Shown piece after piece: positions 27,001 through 39,000 of a DNA stretch of 64,000 nt; within the stretch, counting starts at the first letter, position 1; every line of letters starts with the position of its first letter. A program made the translations under genes and the position numbers. Source of the stretch: CBDBJR01 sp965206445 (GTDB lineage: Bacteria > Pseudomonadota > Gammaproteobacteria > Arenicellales > Poriferihabitantaceae); NCBI GenBank assembly GCA_965206445.1, contig CBDBJR010000001.1, forward strand, positions 496,001-560,000. Reading direction: 5' to 3'. Below the pieces are notes generated by a model. That model searched no databases. It was given only the letters and a program-made list of their open reading frames with translations, and had not been told where the DNA came from.

Positions 27001-30000
27001 CGGCCCCGGCGGCATCAACCTGAACGGCACCGACCGGAGCGATCTGCCCGGCCTCGCCTTCAACCCCGCCACCCGCGTCCTGTCCGGCACCCCGCGCGCC
27101 AACGACCACCTCGTGCTCACCTACCGCGCCGACGTCAACGCCGAGACCAACCCGGGTAGTGACAACCCGGCGCTGCAGATCGGCACCGCCATCGAGACGG
27201 TCACCGCCACCATCGTCGGCCCGACCCTGACCGCCCCGGCCAATCAGGAATACACCGTCGGCGTCGCCATCCCGCCCATCATCCTGCCGCCGACCACCAA
27301 CCTCGACGGCGTCGCCACCTACAGCCTCAGCGGCCCGTTCGACCGCCCGCTGCCCGACGGGCTGCACTTCGACCCGCAGCGCCGGCGGCTGTTCGGCACG
27401 CCGACCAACGGCACCGGCCGCATCACCCTCAACTACCGCGTCCGCGATGACGTCGGCATCTTCACCGTCCCCTTCATCGTCACCATCAACGGCCCGCAGC
27501 TGTTCCGGCAACCCGATCTCACCACCCTCGGCAGCCAGGCCGTCAACCTGGTGCTGCCGGCCGCCAGCGGCGGCAGCGGCGCCGTCAGCTACCGCCTCAC
27601 CGGCCCGTTCGGCGGCCCGCTGCCCGCCGGGCTGCGTTTCGATCCGGGGCCGGACGCCCGCCGGCTCAGCGGCCGCCCGCTGGACGTCGGCACGACGCTG
27701 CTCACCTACAGCGCCACCCGCGGCGGCCTCACCGCCCGCATCACCTTCACGCTCACCGCCACCGGCCTGTCGCTGCCACCGCTGGCCGACCTCACGCTGC
27801 CGGCTGGTGCGGTGTCGAGCCGCGGGACCAGCGTCGTGTTCGCCGTTCTGCCGGAGGCCATCGGCGGCACGTTCCCGATCGACTACCGGCTGGTCGGCCC
27901 CAACGGCACCAACCTGAGTGCCGTGCCCGGTCTCAACTTCAACGTCAACAATCGCCAGCTGTTCGGCACGCCGACGCGGGTCACCGGCCCGATCACGCTG
28001 GTCTACACCGCGACCCCGGCCAACCAGGCCGACCGCAACCGCTACGGCACCGCCCGGCGCAGCTTCACCGTCACCGTCACCGGCCCGAGTCTGACCGCGC
28101 CACTCAACCAGACCTGGCCGCCGAGCCGCGCAATCCGCCCGCTGGTGCTGCCGGCGGCCACCAACACCGTCGGCGCGGTGACCTACCGCCTGACCGGGCC
28201 GGTTGGCTTCCCGCAGAACGACCCGCTGCCGGCCGGGCTGATCTTCACGCCGGAAAGCCGCACCCTGTCCGGCACCCCGTTGCATAGCGGCATCACCCGG
28301 CTGAGCTACAGCGCCACCGACGACGGCGGCACCGTCTTTGTGACCTTTGACGTGTTAATCTCCGTCGGCAGTCTGGAGCTGCCGGTCCTGAGCGATCGCC
28401 AATATCCGATTGGCCGGTCCCTGAGCACCGACAGCTCAAACCCGCCGCTGCCGCTTGCCATGAACGCCATCGGCGAGGTGACCTACCGCCTGGGCCGGTC
28501 GTTCAGCGCGTCCGACCCGAGACTGGTCGATGTGCCGGGGGTCAGATTTGACCCGCTCAGCCGTCGGCTGAGCGGCACCCTGAACACCCACATAAACACA
28601 TCCGGCGTCTTCCTGACCTACAGCGCCACCGACGACATCGACACCGTCAGCAGGATCTTCAGGGTCGACTCCACCGGCCCGCGGCTGCCGGGCTTACGCC
28701 AACAGAGCTATCGGTCCGGTACAGCAATTACCCCCCTGACCCTGCCGTCGGCCACCAACTTCGGTACCTCGACGGTCTACACGCTGACCGGGCCGAACGG
28801 CGAGGATGTGACCGCTCTGACGGGGCTGAACTTCAACTCGAGCGGCGGCATCAACACGCTGTCCGGCACGGCGATCGATATCGGTGCGCGTTTTTCCCAA
28901 CGGTTCCGCCTGGAGTACCGGGTTACCGACGTCATCGGCACCGACAGCACGACCATAACACTCCGCTTCAATGGGCCGGCCCGATCCGGGTTGCCCAGTC
29001 AAATCAGAAGCACGGGGGCTCGAATTGGCGAGCGGTTCTCCGTTGAACTACCGGAGTTCAACAGCCCCACCGGTGACCCCGTAACCTACGCAGTGCGCCT
29101 TTCCGGTGGTGCATTACCCGCCTGGGCGGCTTTTAACCCGACCACCCGCGTCCTGTCCGGCATCCCGACGACCGTCGGCAGCTTCGTTTTTACCTACGTA
29201 ATCCGTGACAATGGTTTACTCAACGTCAACTTTGGACTCAGAGTCCAGGGGCTGTCACTGCCGATAGTTCAGGACAGGGTAGTACGCCGGGGCATATCTT
29301 TCGACCTGCCGACCGCCGACGGTGTCACCGGCATCCCGACCTACAGCTTGACCGGCTTGAACGGCGCCCCGCTGCCTACCGGGTTCCTTTATTCCAGCTC
29401 CAGCCGCCGGGTGACTGTCAGGCGGAACATCGACAGCGGCAACCACGATCTGATGTACTCGGTCACCGACGCCACCGCCACCGCCTCAACCACCTTCAGG
29501 GTCACCGTCCGCAGCGACCTGGGGCTGCCGCTCCCAGGCCTGGCTAATTACCCCAATCAGACCTGGCAAAACAGCGAGCAGGTCTCCCTGACGCTGCCGG
29601 CGGTCCGCGGCGGCAGCAACCTGTTACCCGTGACCATCACCGTGGACGTGGTCGAGCCCAGGGACGTGACGGATAAGCTGGGGCTGACCTTTAACCCGCG
29701 CACCGGTGTCCTTAGCGGCAGGGTGAACGCCGATCCCGGGCGATATAGTGTGCGTCACCAGGCCACCGACGACACGGTCACCGTGACCCGCACGTTTTTC
29801 GTCACCGTCCTCCCGGCGTTCTCCCCCCTGGCCGATCAGACCTACACCGTCGGCACCCCCATCCGCCCGCTGACCTTGCCGCTGCCGCCCGTAACGCCTC
29901 CCGGCGTCCTGTCGACCAGCCTGGTCGGCGTTGTGCCCGGGCTGACGTTTGACCCGACCAGCAACACCCTGACCGGTACGCCGATCAACGGCACCGGCCC

Positions 30001-33000
30001 GGTGACCGTGACCTACACCGTCCGGGAGTTCATCGGCACCGCATTAGCCATCAGTCACACCGTCACCTTCACCATCACCGTCCACACCCGCCTGAACCTG
30101 CCCGTTCAAAACCAGGCTAATTACCCCGATCAGACCTGGCAAAACAGCGAGCAGGTCTCCCTGACGCTGCCGGCGGCCACCGGCAACGACGTATTACCCG
30201 TGACCATCACCCTGACCTCGCTGTTCGGAATAGAGGAAAGGGACGTGACGGAGGTGCTGGGGCTGACCTTTGATCCGCTCACCGGTGTCCTTAGCGGCAG
30301 CGTGACCGCCGCTCCCGGGATATATACAGTGATCCACAGGGCCACCGACGGAGTTGTCACCCGGATACGCCGGGTTACCATCATCGTCCTCCCGGCGCTC
30401 TCCCCCCCGGCCAACCAGACCTACACCGCCGGCACCCCCATCCCCCCGCTGACCCTGCCGCTGCCGCCCATCTCGACGCCTGCGGGCGTCCTGTCGCCCA
30501 GCCTGGCCGGCGTCGTGCCCGGGCTGACGTTTGACCCGACCAGCCACACCCTGACCGGCACGCCGCCCACCGGCGCCGACCCGGTGACCATGACCTACAC
30601 CGTCCGGGAGCTCAGCGGCACCACCTTCGTCACCAGTCACACCGTCACCTTCACCATCACCGTCCGCGGCCCCCGCCTGATGACCGCCCCGGCCAATCAG
30701 AGCTACGTCGCCGGCGTCGCCATTGACCCCCTGATCCTGCCGCCGGCCACCGCCACCACCGGCGCCACCGCCACCACGCTGACCGGCGCCGCCGGCGCCA
30801 CCCTGGCCGCCACCGTGCCGGGGCTGACGTATGACGCCGCCCGCCGCACGCTGTCCGGCACCCCGACCACGGTCACCACCGACCCGGTGACGCTGACCTA
30901 CGCCGCCACCGACACCGTGGGCACCGCCCGTGTCACCTTCATGCTCAACGTCGCCGGGCTGCTGCTCAGTGCGCTGGAGGCAGACGACCTGCCGCCGCCC
31001 TACACCGTCGGCGTCGCCATTCCCGCCCTGACCCTGCCGACCGCCACCGCCACCGACGGCCCGGTCGCTTACCGCCTGACCACCAACGGCCTCGACCTGA
31101 GTGCGCTGCCGGGGCTGACGTTTAACCCCGCCGAGCGCATCCTGTCCGGCACCCCGAGCGCCGTCGCCGACCCGGTCACGCTGACCTACCGCGCCACCGA
31201 CCCGTTCCTCACCGCCGCCATCACGTTCCCGGTCACCGTCACCGGCCCGCGGCTGCCGGCGCCGGACAACCAGAGCTACACCGTCGGCGTCGCCGTCAGC
31301 CCGGTCATCCTGCCGGCGGTGCGCGGCTTCGTGCCGCCGGCGCGCGGCTTTGTCGGCGCGCCGGTCTACCGCCTCGACCTGAGTGCGCTGCCGGGGCTGA
31401 CCTTTGACGCCACCCGGCGCATCCTGTCCGGCACCCCGAGCGCCGCCGCCGCCGGCCTGCACGCGCTGACCTGGCGCGTGCGCGACGCCACCAGCGCCGT
31501 CGCCGTCGGCTTCACCGTCAACGTCGCCGCGCGCGGGCCGGGCCTGAGTGCGCCGCCGAACCAGCGCTACCCGGTCGGCACCGCGATTGCCACGCTGACG
31601 CTGCCGGCGGCCACCGACCTGGACGGCCCGGCCCGCTACACGCTGCGCGATCTGGTCGCGCTGCCGGGGCTGACGTTTGACGCCGCCAGCCGCACGCTGT
31701 CCGGCACCCCGACCGCCGCCGCCGGCCCGGTCACGCTGCGCTACACCGCCGCCGGCGACAACGGCGTCGCCACGGTCAGCTTCACCGTCACCACCATCGG
31801 CCTGCGGCTGACCGCGCCGCCGAATCAAAGCTGGGTGGTCGGCACCGCGCTGGCGCTGACGCTGCCGGCGGCCACCAACGCGGTCGGCCCGGCGGTGACC
31901 ACCACGCTGACCGGGCCGGCCGGCGCCGCGCTGGCGGTCGCCGTGCCGGGGCTGACGTATGCCCCCGCCAGCCGCATCCTGTCCGGCACCCCGAGCGCCG
32001 CGGTCGCGCCGCTGACGCTGACCTACCGCGCCACCAATACCGTCGCCACCGCCACCGTCGCCACCGCCGTCGCCACCTTCCGGGTCGGCGTGGCCGCCGC
32101 CGGGCCGAGTCTGAGTGCGCCGCCGGCGCTGACCGTCGCGGCTGGCCGGGCGCTCGGCCTGGCGCCGCTGCCGGTGGCCGATAATGTCACCGGCGCCGTC
32201 CGCTACGCGCTGACCGGGCCGGGCGGCGCCGCGCTGGCGACCGCGCTGCCGGGGCTGACGTTTGCCGCCGACGACCGCAGGCTGTCCGGCACCCCGACCG
32301 CCGCCGCCTCGGTGCAGCTGACCTACACCGCCACCGACACCGTCGGCACCGCCGCGGTCACCTTCGGCCTCACCGTCACCGCCGGGCCGAGTCTGCGCAC
32401 GCCGACGAACCAGACCCTGCGGGTTGGCCGGGCGTTCGCGCTGGCGCCGCTGCCGCCGGCCGACAACGTCGTCGGCGCCGTCCGCTACGCGCTGACCGGG
32501 CCGGCCGGTGCCGCGCTGGCGACCGCGCTGCCGGGGCTGACGTTTGCCGCCGACGATCGCAGGCTGTCCGGCACCCCGACCGTCGCCACCACCGGCCCGG
32601 TCAGCCTGACCTACAGCGCCGGCGACGACACCGGCACCACCGCGGTTGTCTTCACGCTCAGCGTGACCGCCGGCGCGAGCCTGACCGCGCCGGCCAATCA
32701 GCGCTACCCGGTTGGCCGCCCGATACCCCCGCTGACGCTGTCGCGCGCCGTTGGCGCCGGCCTGTCGGCATACCGCCTGACCGGCGCCAACGGCGTTGAC
32801 CTGAGCGATCTGCCGGGGCTGACGTTTGACCCGGTGCGCCGCGTGCTGTCCGGCACCCCGACCGTCGGCAGCGCGCCGATCACCGTCCGCTACACCGCCT
32901 CCAACCCGAACGCGGTCGCCGTTGCCAGCTTTACGATTGCCATCACCGGCGCGCAGCTGGCCGCCATCGCCGACCCCAGCTGGCCGGTCGGCGTCACCAT

Positions 33001-36000
33001 CACCCCGCTGACGCTGCCGCCGGGCCGCGCCGCCACCGGCCTGCCGGCCTACGCGCTGACCGTCGTCGACGGCGCGGCGCTGGCGACGGCGCTGCCGGGG
33101 CTGACGTTTGACCCGGTCAGCCGCATCCTGTCCGGCACCCCGACCCGCGGCACCGGCGCCGCGCCGGTGCGGCTGCGCTACACCGCCACCGACGCCGTCG
33201 GCGTGGCCGCCCGGCGCTTTGCCGTCACCGTCCCCGGCCCGCAGCTGCCGCCGACGCTGCCACCGCAGGTCTTCCCCATCCTCGCGGCGCTGGTGCCGTT
33301 GACCTTGCCGGCGGCCGCCGAGGACAGCGTCACCGGCGCCGTCGTCTACGCGCTGACCGGCCCCGCCGGCGCCGCGCTGGACGCGGCCGTGCCCGGCCTG
33401 CGTTTTGACCCGACCAGCCGGCAGTTGTCCGGTGTGCCGCGTGTCGGCGTCGCGCCGGTCACGCTGCGCTACACCGCCACCGACGCCGTCGGCACCGCGG
33501 TCGCGGCCCTGGTTGTCACCGTCATCGGGCCCAGCCTGCGCGCCCCGGACGACCCGATCCTGGCGGTTGGCACCGCCACCGCGCTGCTGCTGCCGGCGGC
33601 CGACAACCTGCGCGGCAGCGCGCGCTACACGCTGACCGGCGCCGCCGGCGCCGCGCTGGCGGCGGTGCTGCCGGGGCTGACGTTTGACCCGCTCAGCCGC
33701 ACGCTGTCCGGCGCCGCGCTGACCACCACCACCGCGGTCGCGCTGACCTACAGCGTGTTCGACAACGTCGCCGCCGCCCGCGCCACGTTCCGCGTCACCG
33801 TGGTCGGCCCGGGTCTGGCCGCCCCGGACGATCTGGACGTCGTCGCCGGCACCGAGATCAACCCGCGAGTACTGCCGCCGGTCAGCGCCAGTCAGGGCCG
33901 CGTCCGCTACGCGCTGAGCACCGCCGCCGGCGGCAGCCTGAGTGCGGCCACCGGGCTGGTGTTCACCTCGACCAGCCGGGTGCTGTCCGGCACCCCGACC
34001 GTGGCCGGCGTGGTCCGGCTGCACTACACCGCCAGCGACGACGTCGGCACCGCCACGGCGGCGTTCCGCGTCACCGTCGCCGGCCCGGGTCTGGCGGCGC
34101 CGGCTGACCAGCGCTGGATGTTGGGCCGTTCCATCCAAACGCTGCAACTGCCACCGGCGACCGAGCGGACCGGCCCTGCGGTCTACGCGCTGACCGGCCT
34201 CGGTGGCCGGCCGCTGCCGCCGGGGCTGCGCTTTGACACCTTCGCCCGCACGCTGTCCGGCACACCGCTGCAGCGCGGCACCACCACGCTGGTCTACACC
34301 GCGCGCGACAACGCCGGCGCGGTCGCGGTGTCGTTTGCGGTCACCGTCGACGGGCTGGTGCTGGCGCCGCTGCCGACGCTGCCGGTCTATGTCGCCGGGC
34401 AGGAGATCACGCCGCTGACGCTGCCGGCGGCCAGCGCGACCACCGGCGCGGTCACGGTCACGCTGGGCGGCGACCCGCTGCCGCCGGGGCTGGTGTTTGA
34501 TGCCGTCAGCCGCGTGCTGTCCGGTCGGCCGACCGCCGGTCGGCCGACCCGGCTCGCGCTGACCTACACCGCCACCGACAGCATCTCCACCGATCGGTTT
34601 GAGTTCGGCCTGTCGGTCCTCGGGCCGCAGTTGGACGCCCCGCCCGATCAGCGCTACGTGGCGGGCCGGGAGATCCCGTTCCTCGAGCTGCCGGCCGCCA
34701 CCGGCGTCGCCGACAGCGCCGCGCTCAGCTACACGCTGACCGACGCCGCCGGCACCGCCGTGGGCGAGTTGCTGCCGGGGCTGGTGTTTTCGACCGCGAC
34801 GCCGGTGCCGACGCTGTCCGGCGCGACCACCGTCGTCGGCACCGTCACGCTGACCTACACGGTCACCGACACCACCAACACCGGCGCCGTCAGCCGGGTC
34901 TTTACCGTCAGCGTCACCGGCGCGCGGCTGCGCGCGCCGCTCGACGCCAGCTATCCGGTTGGCCTGCCGATCCGCCCGTTGACGCTGCCGGAGGCCACCG
35001 GTCTGGTCGGCGCGGCGACCTACACGTTGACCGTCGCCGGCGGCGACGCACTCGCTGACGCGCTGAGGGGGCTGGTGTTTGCGCCGGAAACCCGCGTGCT
35101 GTCCGGCACCCCGCTGTCCGGCAACGACCACCCGGTGACGCTGATCTACGCCGTGACCGACACCATCGGCACCGCGTCGGTGCGGTTTGAGATCCGCTTG
35201 CCCGGCCTGGATGTGGGCCCACTGAATGACATACGTATTGTGCCTAACTTTGAACATACCGAGCTTCTGCCGTCGCTCATCGGCGACCCCCGCGCCCGTG
35301 GCACGCTCAGCTACGCGCTGACCGGCCCGGGCGGCGGCCCGCTGCCGCCGGGGATGCGATTTGACCCGGATACGAGCACGAACGTCACCGCGGCGATCTT
35401 ATGCCCGTGCCCGTTCGTGGGCACGGTGACGCTGACCTATACCGTCACCGACACCTTCACCGACCCCATCCGCGGCGCCGTCGTCAGCGTCATCAGGGCG
35501 CCGTTTGACGTCACTGTCACCGGCCTGACGCAGCGCAGCCCGGATGATCAAAGCTGGCCGGCCGGCGTCGCCATTGATTCGGTGGTGCTGCCGGCGGCCA
35601 GCAACACCAACCTTGCAGACCAGGATGATCTCGCGGCGGTCTACCGGCTGACCGGGCCGGGCGGCATCCGGCTAGCGGCGGCGGTGCCGGGGCTGACGTT
35701 TGACCCCGGGCTGCGCACGCTGTCCGGCCGGCCGACCACCATCGCCGCGCCGGTGACGCTGACCTACTCCGCCACCGCCGCCGTGGCCCGCAACCGCGAC
35801 GGCAGTGACTTCAGCCAGACCGCGTCTGCCCGCTTCCGCGTCACCATCACCGGGCTGCGGCTGCCGACCCCGGCCAACCGGCATTTTACGATTGGCGCGA
35901 TCGACACGGTGCTGTTGCCGGTGGCCACCGACGCCACCGGCCCGGTGACCTACGCGCTGACCGGCCCGGACGGCATCGACCTGGCCGCGGACGACAACGC

Positions 36001-39000
36001 GCTGGGGCTGGTGTTTGAGCCGGACTCGCGCACGTTGTCCGACTTCCCGCGGTTTGTGGGCGCGCGCACGCTGACCTACAGCGCGACCGACGATCGGGCC
36101 ACCGCCCGCGTGCAGTTCACCGTGTCGGTCGCCCCGAGCGGGCCGCAGCTGGTCGCCCTGCCGCCCGCCGATGCGGTCTGGCCGGCCGGCACGCCGGTCC
36201 ATCAGGTGCTGCCGGCGGCCACCGATGTCACCGGCGCGGTCAGCTACTATCTGCTGCGCCCCGACGGCGCCCCGCTGGCGCTGCCGGGGCTGACCTTCAC
36301 CGCCGCCACGCGCACGCTGTCCGGCACCCCGACCAACGGTTTCGCTGACCCGATCACCTTGTTGTATGTCGCCGTCGACGACAGCGGCACCGCAATGGCC
36401 ACGTTTGTCGCGGCCATTCCCGGGCTGCGGTTGCGCGTCGCGGAGCCGCCGACCTTTGTGGTCGGCGTCGCCAACAGCGCATCTCTGCCGGCGGCCGCCA
36501 ACCCCACCGGGCCGGTGGCCACCACGCTGACCGGCGCGGACGGTCAGCCGCTGAGTGACCTGCTGCCCGGGCTGCGCTTTGACCCGGACAGCCGCACCCT
36601 GTCCGGCACGCTGACCAACCGCCCGGCGCCCGGCGCGGACGGTGAATTGGCTGCAACCGACCTGGCCACCGTTGACGTGCCGCTGCGCTATACCGCCACC
36701 GACACCGTCAGCGTTGCCACGACGATCTTTGCTACGCCCATCAGCGGGCTGCGGCTGCCGGTGGTCGCTGCTCAGCGTTTTCCGGCGGGCCGTCCGATCC
36801 CGTTTCGCAGCGTGTTGCCGGCGGGCGTCGCCACCGCCGGTTTTGGCCCGATCACCTACGCGCTGACCGGGCCGGACGGCGGGCTGCCGCTCAGCCTGCG
36901 CTTTGACCCGACCAGCCGCGCCCTGCTCGGCACGCCGCCGGCCGCCGGCGGCCCGGTGACGCTGACCTATACCGCCGGCAGCGTGCGCGGCGGCGTCACC
37001 AGTGTCGCCACCACCACCCTTGACTTCACCATCACTGGCCCGCAGGTGACGGCACCGGGCGATCAACGCGGGTCGCCCGGCGTTGCCATCGCCGATCGGG
37101 TGCTGCCGGCCGCCACCAACGCGACCGCCGCCACCCGCTACCGGCTGGCCGGCCCGGACATCAACACCCCGCTGGCGGACGCGGTGCCGGGGCTGACGTT
37201 TGAGCCGGCGACGCGCACGTTGTCCGGCACCCCGACCACCTCCGTCGCGGTGACGCTGCGCTACATCGTCATCGACGACAACGGCACCACGACGCACCGT
37301 TTCACCGTCACCATCGCCGGACCGCGCGCGACGCCGGCGCTGGCCGCGCTGGTTGCGGACGGCCTGACCCGGTTCGCCGGCGTGCCGACGCCGGCCGTGG
37401 CGCTGCCACCGGCCGCCGGCGTCAGCGCCGCCGCCCGCTACACGCTGACCGCCGTCGACGGCGGTGCGCTGCCAGCCGGGCTGGGCTTCGACCCGGTCAG
37501 CCGGGTGCTGTCCGGCACCGTCAACACCCGCGCCCGCCCCGAGCGCGAGCAGGTGACCGCGCTACGCTACACCGTCACCGACGCCGGCGTCGCGGTCGAT
37601 TTCGACTTCATGCTGACCGTCATCGGGCCGGGGCTGGTCGCGGTCGATAATCAGGCTTTCGTGGCCGGCGAGCCGGTCAACCTGACCCTGCCGGCGGTCA
37701 GTCTGCCCGCCGCTATGGCCGACAGCATGGCCGCGCTCACCACCCGCTACACGTTGACCGACGCCGACGGCGGCGCGCCGGCGGCCGCGCTGCCGGGGCT
37801 GACGTTTGACCCGGCGACCCGCATCCTGTCCGGCAGCCCGGCGGGCGGCGCCGACCCGGTGACGCTGGTCTACCGCGCCACCGAGAGCGGCACCACCGCG
37901 GACGGCGTCCCGTCGCGGGCGGTCTCGGTGCGGCGCTTTACCGTCACCGTCGCCGGGCCGCGGCTGTCCCCGCTGGGCGACCACCGCTTCACGCTCGGCG
38001 TCGCCATCACCCCGGTCACCCTGCCGCTGGCCACCGCCAGCCCCGCCCCGGCCTATACGCTGACCGGTCTGGCCGGCCTGCCGGTCAACCTCGTGCTGCC
38101 CGGGCTGGTGTTCGACCCGGCGACCCGCATCCTGTCCGGCACCCCGGGGCTGGTCGGCGCCGCCGTGTCGCTGGTCTACCGCGCCACCGACCGGGTCGGC
38201 AGCAGCCGCGCCCGGTTTGCGGTTGCAGTGCGCGCGGTCGGGCCGACGCTGGCCGCCCCGGGCAATCAGCGCTGGCCGGTTGGCCGCCCGATTACGCCGC
38301 TGACGCTGCCGGCGCCCACCAACGCCGATCACCCGTTCCTCGCCACCATCATCAGCCTGAACTTCAACGAAGAGGGGATCCTCAGGCCGGTGGCGACCGC
38401 GGTGCCGGGGCTGACGTTTGACCGCAACACCCGGGTGCTGTCCGGCACCCCGGAGCGGGCCGCCGACCCGGTCACGCTGATCTACTCGGTCACCACCGAC
38501 GAATTCACCGAGGTCTTTTTCGACGTCACCATCTTCGGCCCGCGGCTGGTCGCGCCGGCCGCGCTGCGCCTGGTGTCCGGCCGGCCGCTGGTGCCGCAGT
38601 TGCTGCCGGCGGCCACCCACCTGACCGGCGCCGCCGTCATCACGCTGGTCGGGCCGAATGGCCACGACCTGCGCGGGTTGCCGTGGCTGCGGTATGACCC
38701 GGCGACCCGCATCCTGACCGGCACGCCGCCCGCCGGCGCCGCTGCGGTCACGCTGACCTATACCGTGACCGACGACGTCAGCCGCGTCACCCATCAATTT
38801 GACGTCACCGTGGCCGGCCCGCAGCTGGCCGCGCCGGCCGGCCAGAGCTACCCGGTCGGGCGCCCGATTGCGGTGCTGACGCTGCCGGCCGCCGACAATC
38901 TCGACCCCGGCGTCAGCGCCACCTACACGCTGACCGGGCCGGACGGTGCCGCGCTCGCGGCGAGCGTGCCGGGGCTGACGTTTGACCCCGAGAAGCTCAC

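Noticed and set aside
27447..27917. Third-frame + strand open stretch of about 156 codons
   Set aside because: Pro/Ser/Ala/Arg-rich out-of-frame translation fully inside He_PIG repeats; the in-frame reading gives intact domains.
30194..35257. Very long antisense open frames, e.g. 30194-35257, 47897-52606, 16457-21130, 11654-16261 and 37562-41419 on the - strand (1285-1687 codons)
   Set aside because: They translate to low-complexity Arg/Gln/Gly-rich sequence with no domain. They arise because the sense gene almost never uses TTA, CTA or TCA, so the complementary strand lacks stops. They break where the sense strand becomes A/T-richer. Shadows of the real gene.
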